From assembly GCA_003222675.1 (NCBI GenBank), contig QHWT01000042.1:39258-103257 (forward strand): 64,000 nt of DNA, read 5' to 3'. The position numbers and the translations under genes are program-made. The DNA is from Acidobacteriota bacterium (GTDB lineage: Bacteria > Acidobacteriota > Vicinamibacteria > Vicinamibacterales > 2-12-FULL-66-21). The notes beneath the pieces are model-generated. The model was not told the DNA's origin. It did no database searches and saw nothing but the letters and a program-made list of their open reading frames with translations. Below, one piece after another: positions 26,101 to 33,830 of this stretch (positions within the stretch are counted from its first letter, which is position 1; the number at the start of each line of letters is the position of its first letter).

Positions 26101-26946
26101 CGCATAGGCACGACGTCGGCGGCGAGGGTGAACCTCGAGGATGACGTGAATGCCGGTGTGAGCGGCTGGGGCTGGCAGGACAACGGCTACGGCTTGAACG
26201 TGCTCGGCCCGGCGATTTACTTCGACGGCACCCCACAAAGGCTGCGAATCCAGACACGCGAAGACGGCTTCTCGATTGATCAAATCGTGCTCTCGACGGC
26301 GACCTACTTCAGTGCGGCGCCAGGCGCGCTGAAGAACGACACGACGATTCTCGCCGAGTCCGCGTCCGCGATCGCCCCGATTGTCGATCTCACGGAAATC
26401 GTCGTGCACTCTGCAGCCGCCACCGCGATCGCTGGCACGTTCCACACGATCGCTGATGTGACCGCCGCCAACGGCACCGCAATCGGCACGACGGATGCGG
26501 GCCTCGCGAAGGTCGCGACCGCCCTGGCGGCGCCGGTCAATTACGTGGAGCTCACGTTCCAGGCGCAGGCAAAAACGGCGTACCGTCTGTGGATGCGCGG
26601 CAAGGCGCAGAACAATTCGTGGGCGAACGATTCCGTTTACGTACAGTTCTCCAATGCCGTTGATGGAACCGGAGCTCCAATCTATCGCATCGGCACGACG
26701 TCGGCCGCCACAGTCATTCTGGAGGATGGCATCAGCATGGGCGTGAGCGGTTGGGGCTGGCAGGACAACGGCTGGGGCGTGAACATACTCGGTCCGCTGA
26801 TCTATTTCGCGACGACGGGCACCCAGACAATTCGCGTGCAGGTGCGCGAGGACGGTTACCAGTTCGACCAGATCGTGCTCTCGTCGAAGCAGTACCTGAC
26901 CAGCGCGCCGGGCGCTCTGAAGAACGACACGACAGTCCTCAAGTAA
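23134..26946 (+). CDS. Secreted parallel beta-helix protein, paralogue 4, with three Ig-like and two carbohydrate-binding-like domains
   Basis: A 1270-residue secreted protein. Signal peptide (MCVGVIGAAAPASAQ), beta-helix about 30-610 with the family blocks GGDVQAAINKAAPGDTIQL, DRVYIHGDPIVGQKRG, GPYLIQNNYLEAAAENF and VKNIFELKNARRV, and an FnIII-like insert near 270-365. Three putative Ig (He_PIG-type) repeats follow near 626-889, each with the GxLPxGLxxxxxTGxxSGTPT pattern (for example LPAGLQFNRTTATLSGVPTQ). Two about 185-residue domains end the protein (892-1079, 1086-1269), homologous to those nested in paralogue 3 (YHLWIRGKAQNDSWSNDSV, RIGTTSA, GVSGWGWQDNGYG). Here they stand free rather than inside PKD domains. 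No sortase or PEP-CTERM tail is seen. Confidence 0.86.
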   Translation: MSNKSSAAAVVCFAMCVGVIGAAAPASAQGGAVISVASGGDVQAAINKAAPGDTIQLQPGGTYVGNFVLPKKAGTAVVTIQTAPDSRQPAQGVRVKPSHSPALARLTSPNSDPVMRTDTGAHHYRLMLLEFGPNDQGGGEIVQLGRADATQTSLDQVPYSLVLDRVYIHGDPIVGQKRGVALNSASTDIVNCYISDIKAVGQDTQAIAAMNGPGPYLIQNNYLEAAAENFMAGGVDPQIANLSPSDITFRYNYLSKPTAWRAPIVPTPTKVAAVSGAGALPAGTYAYRVVAERLVANAATARSDASPEVSVTLAAPGGVTVSWAPVAKAVSYRIYGRLAGNATQFWTTTSTSFVDNDAAGTAGTPGAATVWSVKNIFELKNARRVIVERNVMENNWLAAQPGYAIVFTPRNSGGMCNWCTVEDVTFRFNIVRHTAAGFNILGYDNGHPSGQAHRITITDNLLYDVSSAAWGGNGWAALMGGGPADVVFDHNTFDHDGASAFYAYGSPLMTGIQITNNLLRHNNYGIFGSGTAYGNGTLTAYFTSPIVTSNVLAGGSASRYPAGNLFPTLAAHMAQFTAPAQADYSLIAGSSYAGAALDGKDLGANIAEIKKSADVAVSGTSLSSAVRITTTALPRATVGTSLNVTLGATSGSGQYAWSIAGALPAGLQFNRTTATLSGVPTQYGSWPVTVSAADATDSTNVATQLLTVSVWPTAVRISGASLPGAIVRRPATGAIYAAGGTGSYDWRVVSGVLPPGMAVDASTGTLSGTPTAIGTFAFTVEVSDATYVDLSAQGTFSITVAPPPVAILTDALAGARQGVSYAATLEATGGASLLTWKLSSGALAPGLMLSSDGQISGTATAAGTWSFGVTATDSVYPTNASTAKLAIAVTSGDIVLYARRATAFAGTWQVVNDATAAGGARVGQPDGGAPKVLSALASPVSYFEVPFTPAAGRAYHLWIRGKAQNDSWSNDSVYVQFSGSIGLDGAATYRIGTTSAARVNLEDDVNAGVSGWGWQDNGYGLNVLGPAIYFDGTPQRLRIQTREDGFSIDQIVLSTATYFSAAPGALKNDTTILAESASAIAPIVDLTEIVVHSAAATAIAGTFHTIADVTAANGTAIGTTDAGLAKVATALAAPVNYVELTFQAQAKTAYRLWMRGKAQNNSWANDSVYVQFSNAVDGTGAPIYRIGTTSAATVILEDGISMGVSGWGWQDNGWGVNILGPLIYFATTGTQTIRVQVREDGYQFDQIVLSSKQYLTSAPGALKNDTTVLK

Positions 26947-26952
26947 GCAAGT

Positions 26953-26978
26953 GCCGGAAGCCGGCAGCGGCTTCCGGC
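26953..26978 (+). terminator. Hairpin terminator after beta-helix paralogue 4
   Basis: Arms GCCGGAAGCC and GGCTTCCGGC pair perfectly around 6 bases, starting 7 bases after the stop codon and followed by TCCTTCGTC. It closes the beta-helix block. The remaining bases to 27201 show no gene. Confidence 0.6.
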
Positions 26979-27201
26979 TCCTTCGTCGGCTGGCGCGCAG
27001 CCCATGCCGCGTAGCGCGCGCGCCTCTGGACTGGTTGCGGGAAGCTTTGTCGTCCCGCGACCATGTCCATAGCATTGTCGGCAAGGCCTGATGTTGCTCT
27101 CCTTTTCTCTTTGTCCTCCTCTACAGTAAAGCGCCATTCCTTCCGTCCGTGCACGCTTTCCAACTCTGCTGATTCAGTTATTGGGCCGACGGAGGGGCTG
27201 A

Positions 27202-27216
27202 CGGAATAGCTATTGC
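27202..27216 (+). promoter_or_regulatory. Candidate sigma-54 promoter of the methyltransferase gene
   Basis: CGGAATAGCTATTGC has GG-N10-GC spacing and an exact TTGC; the -24 element is weaker. The predicted start is near 27228, giving a short leader that contains the GAGAGGGGAG ribosome site. Confidence 0.5.
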
Positions 27217-27253
27217 TTTGCCGCATTGACGAGCCCTGCAGAGAGGGGAGAAT

Positions 27254-28411
27254 GTGTCAATTTTGAGTACTTTTCACGGCATGAGAACCGTGATGCGGCG
27301 CCGCGGCACCGAGTACCGCCGCTATCTCGTCACGGCAGTCGCGTTGCCGCAGTTGGCCTACTGCTGCGCGCCAGCCGTCAGGGTGTGGTCGGCTGTTACT
27401 GCCCTGTGGCACCGCGCGTCAGGAAAGTCGCTCGCGGATGCCGAGCGTCTACACGATCTCCGAATCACCAGCGAGGGCGACGGAACGGCCGCACCGATTG
27501 TTCCCTCCGCCGTCGAAGCGCTGATGGACCGCGTGCACGCGGCTGGCATGACCGGAGTGCGCCACGGCTTCAACGGTCTCGTCATGTGCGCGGACGGAAC
27601 GGCCCGTCTCCGGCGGTTGAAGGGGCTCCGGGCACACGCGGGACGAGGCGTGGTATTCGCCGCCGAGCGCGACGCAGATCGCGTGGCATTCAACGCTCGA
27701 TTCGCGGCTTCCATCCTGACGGAGGAGACGGCGCGTCAGTTGCTCCGGGAGCATAAGGCGAGCGTACCGGCCGGCTATCGTGACTATGCGCCGATCGATT
27801 TCGGCGGCGGCGTCACGATTGGTCGGATTGCCTCCACCGACAGCGGTACGGGGCGATGGGACTTCTTCAATCGACATATCGTGACACCACTCGTCACGGG
27901 GCGCCGGGTGCTCGATCTGGGATCGAATAATGGCTCGCTGCCGCTCATGATGCTTCGCGCGGGCGCGGCCTCGGTGGTCGCAGTGGAAGGGTCACCAGCC
28001 GTTGCCGACTTCGCCCGCCTGAACGCAAGGATCCTCGAGTGGCGCGACATCCGTCGCTACGACATTCGCGTGATCACCGGCGACATGCGCCTGTTTCTGA
28101 CTCCGGACCTCGGCCAGTTCGATGTGGTGACCGCCTTCTGTTCGCTCTACTACCTGCCCGAATGCGATATGGCGCGGATCATCGCGAAGGCTGCGGCAAT
28201 GCGGGCGACGCTGGTGCTTCAGGCAAACGATGCGATTCACAATCTGCCCGCGAGCGGGAGCGAGTTGCGGCTGTTGATGACATCCAACGGATATCCGAAT
28301 GTGGATATGCATCAGTTCCCAGGCTTCGCGCGGCCACTCCTCGTCGGCGCGCCACAAATCATCGGCGACGCTGCAGCCAGCGAACGAGCGTGGGAAGCAG
28401 TTCCCCTCTGA
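27254..28411 (+). CDS. Class I SAM-dependent methyltransferase
   Basis: A 385-residue cytoplasmic protein. The C-terminal half has a Rossmann methyltransferase core: motif I RVLDLGSNNGSLPLMML near 218, the acidic loop VVAVEGSP, and FDVVTAFCSLYYLPE near 290. The N-terminal 200 residues are uncharacterised and Arg-rich, with a possible hydrophobic segment (YLVTAVALPQLAYCC) that could attach it to the membrane. The GTG start is chosen because GAGAGGGGAG lies directly before it; an ATG at 27281 is the alternative. Because it sits at the end of the beta-helix block behind a sigma-54-like site, methylation of the polysaccharide or its lipid carrier is a reasonable guess, but the substrate is unknown. 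Confidence 0.78.
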   Translation: MSILSTFHGMRTVMRRRGTEYRRYLVTAVALPQLAYCCAPAVRVWSAVTALWHRASGKSLADAERLHDLRITSEGDGTAAPIVPSAVEALMDRVHAAGMTGVRHGFNGLVMCADGTARLRRLKGLRAHAGRGVVFAAERDADRVAFNARFAASILTEETARQLLREHKASVPAGYRDYAPIDFGGGVTIGRIASTDSGTGRWDFFNRHIVTPLVTGRRVLDLGSNNGSLPLMMLRAGAASVVAVEGSPAVADFARLNARILEWRDIRRYDIRVITGDMRLFLTPDLGQFDVVTAFCSLYYLPECDMARIIAKAAAMRATLVLQANDAIHNLPASGSELRLLMTSNGYPNVDMHQFPGFARPLLVGAPQIIGDAAASERAWEAVPL

Positions 28412-28435
28412 AGAACCTGCGGGACGGCAATCGTC

Positions 28436-28606
28436 ATGGCAGATGCGCGACAGACAATAACCAACTGGGAAAGGGCGGAAGTCACCCGGAGCTCAGTCGA
28501 GGCGTCTTTGACGCCCGACGATCAGCTTCGCGTCAGCAAGACGACGATGCAACGCTATGCGTCACCGTCGCCTGACCTGTCTTACCCACTTGAATACGCC
28601 TACTGA
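28436..28606 (+). pseudogene. Truncated methyltransferase N-terminus
   Basis: A 56-codon reading frame starting 24 bases after the methyltransferase stop. Its end (DDQLRVSKTTMQRYASPSPD, then SYPLEYAY and stop) resembles the segment that precedes motif I in sugar- and EPS-linked methyltransferases (pattern RYRxPxPxxxYPLEYAF). It stops there, with no catalytic domain in any frame downstream. I read it as the remnant of a second methyltransferase gene; a real short peptide is less likely. The bases 28607-28798 show no further feature. Confidence 0.45.
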
Positions 28607-28798
28607 CTTCGCAAAAAACGTGACGTGCTCGCGAGAGCCTATCGAAGCGATGCCTCCTTGCTCCGTCACTGGCCCCGACTGAGCCGATGGGCGGCTATAC
28701 GCGTCTTCGAGGTAACGAAGGCGTCGGCCGGTTCGTCGCAAACCTCGGTACGTTGAAAAACCGGGGCGACCAAGAGCAACCCGAGAACGGACAACCGT

Positions 28799-29476
28799 CT
28801 ACGGACGGAAGACTATGATCGCACCGGTTTTGCGGCCGTCGGGGGGTGCCGCGACGTGTCCGCCGTGTGCGTTGAGGATCCGACGCGCGACTGCGAGGCT
28901 CATCCCCAGGCCACCGCGCCACTCGTTGAAAACAGGGAGATCGCCTATCGACGCTCCGTCGAGGAGGGCGAGGGTTTCCTCGTCGCCGATCCGGATCTCG
29001 AACCCGTCATTGGTTCGCCGCTCGTGGACGAGCAACCGATCCGTCAGGACCACTTCACGGCGCAGTCCGGCGATGAGCGCGGTGAACGCGTTGGTCAGCC
29101 GGGGCGCGTCGGCTGGAAACGATGAATCACCCGAGCCCGTCTGCAGATCGACGTGGACTTCGCGATCAGCCAGCGGCGGGAGCTGTTCGACCGCCGCGCG
29201 GAGCATCTCGCGCAGATCCGCGCCGCGGCGGTGTACCGGCATCATCTTGCGTTCGATGCTTGTCAGGTCGCTGCCTTCTTTGAGCAGGGCAGAAACCCTG
29301 CCGCAGGATTTCTGCACCTCTTCCAGGACGTGGCGCTGCTTGTCGGTGAGCGGTCCGAATCGCTCCTTCAATAACATGTCCACGTACCCTGCTACCACTG
29401 TCATGGGCGTTCGCACGTCGTGCACCATGACGGAGAACAGTTCCGCCCAGCGGGGGTCGATCGTCGGCTGCGGCAT
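28799..29476 (-). CDS. Small sensor histidine kinase without input domain
   Basis: A 225-residue protein made only of a HisKA dimerisation/phosphoacceptor part (FSVMVHDVRTPMTVVAGYVD near residue 14-33, His in the HDVRTP box) and a HATPase-like part. The N box is poorly kept (DAPRLTNAFTALIAGLRR), and a G2-type GGLGMSLAVARRILNAHGG lies near the end. No sensor domain or membrane segment is seen, so the signal must come from a partner or from the cytoplasm. It is divergent from msrP by 73 bases. Whether it is the missing kinase for the PrsR-like regulator cannot be told; it lacks the GAF and membrane parts of PrsK. Confidence 0.78.
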   Translation of the reverse strand: MPQPTIDPRWAELFSVMVHDVRTPMTVVAGYVDMLLKERFGPLTDKQRHVLEEVQKSCGRVSALLKEGSDLTSIERKMMPVHRRGADLREMLRAAVEQLPPLADREVHVDLQTGSGDSSFPADAPRLTNAFTALIAGLRREVVLTDRLLVHERRTNDGFEIRIGDEETLALLDGASIGDLPVFNEWRGGLGMSLAVARRILNAHGGHVAAPPDGRKTGAIIVFRP

Positions 29477-29549
29477 CTAAAGAATTGTAATATCGCGGGA
29501 GGCGGAATGCCGCAGCCCCGGCCGGTGTTATCGGAGGTGAGGCTCTCTT

Positions 29550-30485
29550 ATGCTGATCAGGAAGGGGACGGACATCAAATCGTCGGACATCACGGACGAA
29601 CCGTGTTATCTCCGTCGGCGGGAATTCATCCAGCTCGCGACGGGCGCCATGATAGGCGCGCTCGCTGCCGGTACAGCCGAGGCCCAGACGCCTCTCCCGA
29701 ACATCGCGAAGCATACGGTGACCACGGACGAGAAGGTCAACAGCTTCCAGGAGATCACCAGCTACAACAACTATTACGAATTTGGCATCGGGAAGAACGA
29801 TCCGCAGCGCTACGCAGGCAAACTCACGACGAGCCCGTGGACAGTGAAGATCGACGGTGCGTGCGCGAAGCCGGCCGACTATCACCTCGAGGATTTGATC
29901 AAGCCATTCGAGCTCGAAGAGCGCATCTATCGCCACCGCTGTGTCGAAGCCTGGTCGATGGTGATCCCGTGGGTCGGGATCCCGCTCGCTTCGGTAGTGA
30001 AACGCGCCGAGCCGACGTCGAAGGCGACCTTCGTGGAATTCACCACGGTGCTCCGGCCGAAAGAGATGCCCGGCCTCGCCTCCGGCGGGTTGAACTGGCC
30101 GTATACCGAGGGGCTGCGCATGGATGAAGCGATGCATCCGCTGACGCTGCTGGCGGTCGGCCTCTACGGAAATACTTTGATGAACCAGAACGGCGCGCCG
30201 ATCCGGCTCGTGATTCCGTGGAAGTACGGCTTCAAGGGCGCGAAGTCAATCGTGCGCATCCGGTTTGTCGAGAAGATGCCACGCACGTCGTGGGTCGAGC
30301 AGAACCCGGACTGGTATGGGTTCTATTCGAACGTGAATCCGAACGTCAGTCCGGTCCGCTGGGACCAGAGCCGCGAGAAACGGCTGCCAGGGTTATTTGC
30401 AACCAGGAAGACGCTGATGTTCAACGGCTACGCCGACCAGGTGCAATCGATGTACGCGGGCATGGATTTAAAGAGGTACTACTGA
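29550..30485 (+). CDS. msrP: Protein-methionine-sulfoxide reductase catalytic subunit MsrP
   Basis: A 311-residue periplasmic molybdopterin enzyme that repairs oxidised methionine in envelope proteins, receiving electrons from the quinone pool through MsrQ. The Tat signal RRREFIQLATG near residue 28 is followed by the sulfite-oxidase fold: NYYEFGIGKNDP, the Mo-ligand Cys in YRHRCVEAWSMVIPW, and RLVIPWKYGFKGAKSI. Length and order match E. coli YedY/MsrP. GGAGGTGAGG lies about 10 bases before the ATG. The moaA gene at 55.6 kb would serve its cofactor. Confidence 0.95.
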   Translation: MLIRKGTDIKSSDITDEPCYLRRREFIQLATGAMIGALAAGTAEAQTPLPNIAKHTVTTDEKVNSFQEITSYNNYYEFGIGKNDPQRYAGKLTTSPWTVKIDGACAKPADYHLEDLIKPFELEERIYRHRCVEAWSMVIPWVGIPLASVVKRAEPTSKATFVEFTTVLRPKEMPGLASGGLNWPYTEGLRMDEAMHPLTLLAVGLYGNTLMNQNGAPIRLVIPWKYGFKGAKSIVRIRFVEKMPRTSWVEQNPDWYGFYSNVNPNVSPVRWDQSREKRLPGLFATRKTLMFNGYADQVQSMYAGMDLKRYY

Positions 30486-30603
30486 TGACAGCAGCGCCTT
30501 GCCGTCCGCGCGCGACGGACTGATGCGAAGCGTCGGGCACTCAAGCGGCGCCGACCGCCTGCGCGCCGAGGTGGGGCCGCGCGAGCTTTGAGAAACCAGA
30601 CGT

Positions 30604-31215
30604 ATGCGTCGAATCAGCAAGGTGCTGCTTTTCGTGCTCGCGCTCTCGCCTGTCGCGTGGCTCGCGTGGGGCCTGCTGCACGGCACGCTCGGCGCCAATC
30701 CTGCTGAAACGATCCAACTTCAAACAGGCCGCTGGGCGCTGAAGTTCCTGCTCGTCACGCTCGCCGTCACACCAGTCCGTCGGGTGACGGGATGGAACGT
30801 CGTGATCCAGTACCGGCGCATGCTCGGGCTCTTCGCGTTCTTCTACGCCTCGTTGCACTTCACGTCGTACATCGTGCTCGATCAGTTCTTCGACTGGAAC
30901 GCGATGTTTCGCGATATCCCGAAGCGCCCGTTCATCCTGATGGGCACGCTCGCATTCCTGCTGTTGACGCCGCTCGCGATCACGTCGACCAAAGGTTGGA
31001 TCCGGCGTCTGGGTCGACGATGGCAGACCCTCCATCGCTTGATCTACCTCGCGGCCTGCTGCGCGATCGTGCATTTCGCGTGGAAGGTCAAGGTGATTGT
31101 CGGGGATCCGGTGATCTACGCGGTGATTCTCGCGGCGCTGCTCGGATTCCGCGCGATCTGGTTCTTGAGAAAACGGAATGCGCGGCCGAGGCGCGCCGTG
31201 CCGCAATCCGCCTGA
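30604..31215 (+). CDS. msrQ: MsrQ heme-binding membrane subunit
   Basis: A 203-residue membrane protein of the ferric-reductase-like (FRD) family that passes electrons to MsrP. About six hydrophobic segments are seen, with conserved heme-ligand His residues in FYASLHFTSYIV, LHRLIYLAACCAIVHFAW, and the basic motif RRLGRRWQTLHRL. It lies 118 bases after msrP in the usual msrPQ order. The start is the only Met before the first helix; the ribosome site is weak, so it may be partly coupled to msrP expression. Confidence 0.93.
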   Translation: MRRISKVLLFVLALSPVAWLAWGLLHGTLGANPAETIQLQTGRWALKFLLVTLAVTPVRRVTGWNVVIQYRRMLGLFAFFYASLHFTSYIVLDQFFDWNAMFRDIPKRPFILMGTLAFLLLTPLAITSTKGWIRRLGRRWQTLHRLIYLAACCAIVHFAWKVKVIVGDPVIYAVILAALLGFRAIWFLRKRNARPRRAVPQSA

Positions 31216-31395
31216 CCAGCACTCCCCAACCCAGGCTGCCGCAGATCCGCGGCAGGCGAACGCTCTCTCCGACTTACGAATTCGTTGCCGCGGCCCAGCC
31301 AGCCAGGGCAGAGTCTCTGCCCATTCGCCCCCCGAATCTGCCACTTCGCCGAAAGTCCCTGATTTCAGAATAACTTGCGGATTATTCTTGAGCGC

Positions 31396-33510
31396 ATGCA
31401 CAAGCCGATTAAGTACGCGGAGAAGGCCCTGACGCTGGCGGCGAAGGGCGCCTGGGTCGCCTTCGATACGCTCAACAGCCTCAAGCCCAACGGCACGTTT
31501 ACTCCGAAGTGGTCTGATCTCCCGCTGCAGAAATCGTGGCAGAAGGTAAAGCCGCCGCTTGGCTGGCCGCGCGAAACCGACTCGCTCTGCCCGAACTGCG
31601 TGCGCGCCGCGCGCCAGGCGATCGTCGACGGCAAGCAGGATTACAGGATTCTTCTCAACGAGAAGGTGGGCGAGATCAAAGCCACTATCACCGAGAAGGA
31701 CGGCAAGATCGTCATGATCAAGGACTGCCCGATCCACGGGCACTTCGAAGACGTGATGGCGATCGATCCGGCGTTCTTCAAGCACCTGGAAGAAACGTTC
31801 CCGGGGAGCGACATCCGCTCGCACAACGACGAGAAGCTCCACAATCATGGCAGCAGCACGATCAAGTACGGCCGCGGCTCGGTCCTCACCATCGACCTGA
31901 CGAATCGCTGCAACATGATGTGCGATCCGTGCTTCATGGACGCCAACCAGGTCGGCTTCGTGCACGAGCTCGCGTGGGACGAGATCAAGACGATGCTGGA
32001 CAACGCGATCACGCTGAAGCCGAAGCGCCAGATGTCGGTCCAGTTCTCGGGCGGCGAGCCGACGATGTCGCCGTATTTCCTCGATGCGGTGCGTTACGCG
32101 AAGAAGGTTGGCTACAACTCGGTGCAGGCCGCGACCAACGGGATTGAGTTCGCGAAGAGCAAGGAATTCGCGAGGGCCGCGTTCGAGGCCGGACTGCGCT
32201 ACGCCTACCTGCAGTTTGACGGCATCGGCAACGCGGCGAACTCGCATCGGCTCGTCGGTAATCTGTTCGACGTCAAGCTCCGCGCGATCGAAAACCTCTG
32301 GTCCGCCGGTGTCGACATCGTCCCGGTCATCACGATCGTCAACGGCATCAACAACGAGCAGGTCGGACGCATCGTCCAGTTCGCCCTCGACAATCCGAAG
32401 AAGATCAACTTCCTGTCGTTCCAGCCGGTGTCATTCACGGGTCGCGACGAGGAAGTCACGCCGGAGCGCCGCGCGGCGCAACGCTATACGCTGTCGCACC
32501 TGGCGCACGACGTGAAGAACCAGACCGGGCTCGGCGAGCCGACGCGCGACTGGTTCCCGATTTCGTTCATGGGCACCTTTACCGACTGGGCCGATCTCGT
32601 GCACGGGCCCAGCGCGGAGTGGGGCAACCTGACGTGCGGCTGTCACCCGAACTGCGGGATCGGCATGGCGGTGATGATCGACAAGCAGACGAAGGAGGCG
32701 GTGCCGGTGACCGCGTTCCTCCACGCCGATCAGCTCGCGAAGGATCTGCAGCGGGTGAACGACGCGGCACGCGGCCGGCGCCTGTCGCTCGCGGGCATGG
32801 CGCTGGCGCTGATGAAGAACTACGACCCGTTCAAGGCGCCGAGGCACTTCAAGCTCAGCGATCTGATGCAGAAGTTCGACAAGACGTTCGGTGCGACGCA
32901 CAAAGCTGACAAGGGCGGCTACGGGCGCGTCGATGGCGAACGCACAGTCGAGGATCAGGAGAAACGCCGCGGCGATCGCTGGAATTTCCTGTTCATCGCG
33001 GGCATGTGGTTCCAGGATCTGTTCAACTACGACTTCCGGCGGACCGAGCGCTGCATCATTCCGTATGCGACGCAGGAAGGGGAGATCTCCTTCTGCGCGT
33101 ATAACACCGGTATCGGCTGGCGGAACATCATCGAGAAGATGCACATGACGGCGACGCTGACAAAGTGGTACGACGAGCACGGCCGTCACCAGATCTATGC
33201 CGGCGGAAGGAACGTGGAGCTGTCGTCGACGGAGCATCACCTCGTGCTGGATCCCGTGGCGGTGGCGGCGGGCAAGCAGACCGATCTCGACGAGCTGGGC
33301 GTTGCGAAGAACGCGCGCGAAGAGAAGCTGCGCGCGCGCCAGCAGCAGCAGGCGGCCGCGTCAGCGGAGGCCTTGGAGAATGCCCGGATGGCCGCGCTCT
33401 ACCGTCAGCACGTGCTGAAGGAAGCCGCGCCCGAGCCGACCATCCAGATCGCGGGGCTCGGCGGAAAGAAGAAGTCCGAGCCGCAGGTGCTGCACAAGAA
33501 CCAGGAGTAA
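31396..33510 (+). CDS. Large radical SAM protein resembling tetraether lipid synthase (Tes/MJ0619-like)
   Basis: A 704-residue radical SAM enzyme. An N-terminal cysteine pair SLCPNC and a CPIHGHF element near residues 55-110 precede the radical SAM site NRCNMMCDPCFMDAN (CX3CX2C) near 175. SGGEPTMS (SAM binding) and a late Cys cluster GNLTCGCHPNCGIG near 410 follow. The order CPxC, CPxHG, CX3CX2C and C-terminal Cys motif matches the archaeal tetraether synthase/MJ0619-like family, which joins lipid tails by C-C bonds; Acidobacteriota are known to make membrane-spanning lipids. The C-terminus (about 630-704) is Gln/Ala-rich and basic. The ATG at 31396 is used; the frame opens at a TTG 21 bases earlier. 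The family call is moderate, the reaction inferred. Confidence 0.7.
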   Translation: MHKPIKYAEKALTLAAKGAWVAFDTLNSLKPNGTFTPKWSDLPLQKSWQKVKPPLGWPRETDSLCPNCVRAARQAIVDGKQDYRILLNEKVGEIKATITEKDGKIVMIKDCPIHGHFEDVMAIDPAFFKHLEETFPGSDIRSHNDEKLHNHGSSTIKYGRGSVLTIDLTNRCNMMCDPCFMDANQVGFVHELAWDEIKTMLDNAITLKPKRQMSVQFSGGEPTMSPYFLDAVRYAKKVGYNSVQAATNGIEFAKSKEFARAAFEAGLRYAYLQFDGIGNAANSHRLVGNLFDVKLRAIENLWSAGVDIVPVITIVNGINNEQVGRIVQFALDNPKKINFLSFQPVSFTGRDEEVTPERRAAQRYTLSHLAHDVKNQTGLGEPTRDWFPISFMGTFTDWADLVHGPSAEWGNLTCGCHPNCGIGMAVMIDKQTKEAVPVTAFLHADQLAKDLQRVNDAARGRRLSLAGMALALMKNYDPFKAPRHFKLSDLMQKFDKTFGATHKADKGGYGRVDGERTVEDQEKRRGDRWNFLFIAGMWFQDLFNYDFRRTERCIIPYATQEGEISFCAYNTGIGWRNIIEKMHMTATLTKWYDEHGRHQIYAGGRNVELSSTEHHLVLDPVAVAAGKQTDLDELGVAKNAREEKLRARQQQQAAASAEALENARMAALYRQHVLKEAAPEPTIQIAGLGGKKKSEPQVLHKNQE

Positions 33511-33578
33511 CGAAGTCCGAGGGCCGAGGTTCGAGATCCGAGGTAGGCCGGGTCTTTGGACCTGGCGTCCGGACGGCC
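33511..33578. repeat. Intergenic repeat: CCGAGG-type short repeats plus GTAGG hairpin
   Basis: Right after the radical SAM stop come degenerate copies of a GTCCGAGG/TTCGAGATCCGAGG unit, the reverse complement of the TCGGACC repeat in the hisS tail. A GTAGGCCGGGTC hairpin arm with an imperfect partner follows (33543-33567). See the repeat-family findings. Confidence 0.6.
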
Positions 33579-33599
33579 GCGTAGGAAACCGCGCGGCCG

Positions 33600-33812
33600 T
33601 CAGCCGGGTTCACCCCCCAGCTTCAGTTCGTACCAGTTCATCTTTCTCGTCATGTACATCACCAGCGCGAGAATGACGAACAGGTCCACCGATCCCGCAA
33701 GCAGCGCGTAATCTTCGAGGCGCAGCAGCACGACGACATCGAAGATCCCGCGGCTGCGGATCTGAGGCGCTGACGTTCCGTCAATCTGCAGATCACGTGG
33801 CAGGAAGTTCAC
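33600..33812 (-). pseudogene. creD: Internally deleted creD remnant
   Basis: A 70-codon fragment whose two halves match distant parts of CreD. VNFLPRDLQIDGTSAPQIRS and RGIFDVVV resemble the early periplasmic segment of CreD. LEDYALLAGSVDLFVILALV and MYMTRKMNWYELKL match its C-terminal transmembrane helix and the YLTRxxDWY motif. The roughly 300 residues between are gone. Full CreD is an inner-membrane protein of about 450 residues linked to the CreBC response. The remnant is convergent with the radical SAM gene and divergent from the VOC gene, and is almost surely non-functional. Confidence 0.6.
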
Positions 33813-33830
33813 GCGGCAAACGGATCGCTG

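Noticed and set aside
28799..29476. PrsK kinase for the PrsR-like regulator
   Set aside because: The small kinase lacks the membrane and GAF regions of PrsK and lies next to msrP rather than the regulator.
30541..32247. Minus-strand frame of 568 codons across msrQ and the radical SAM gene
   Set aside because: It is antisense to two clear protein families and shows only Arg/Glu/His-rich shadow sequence.
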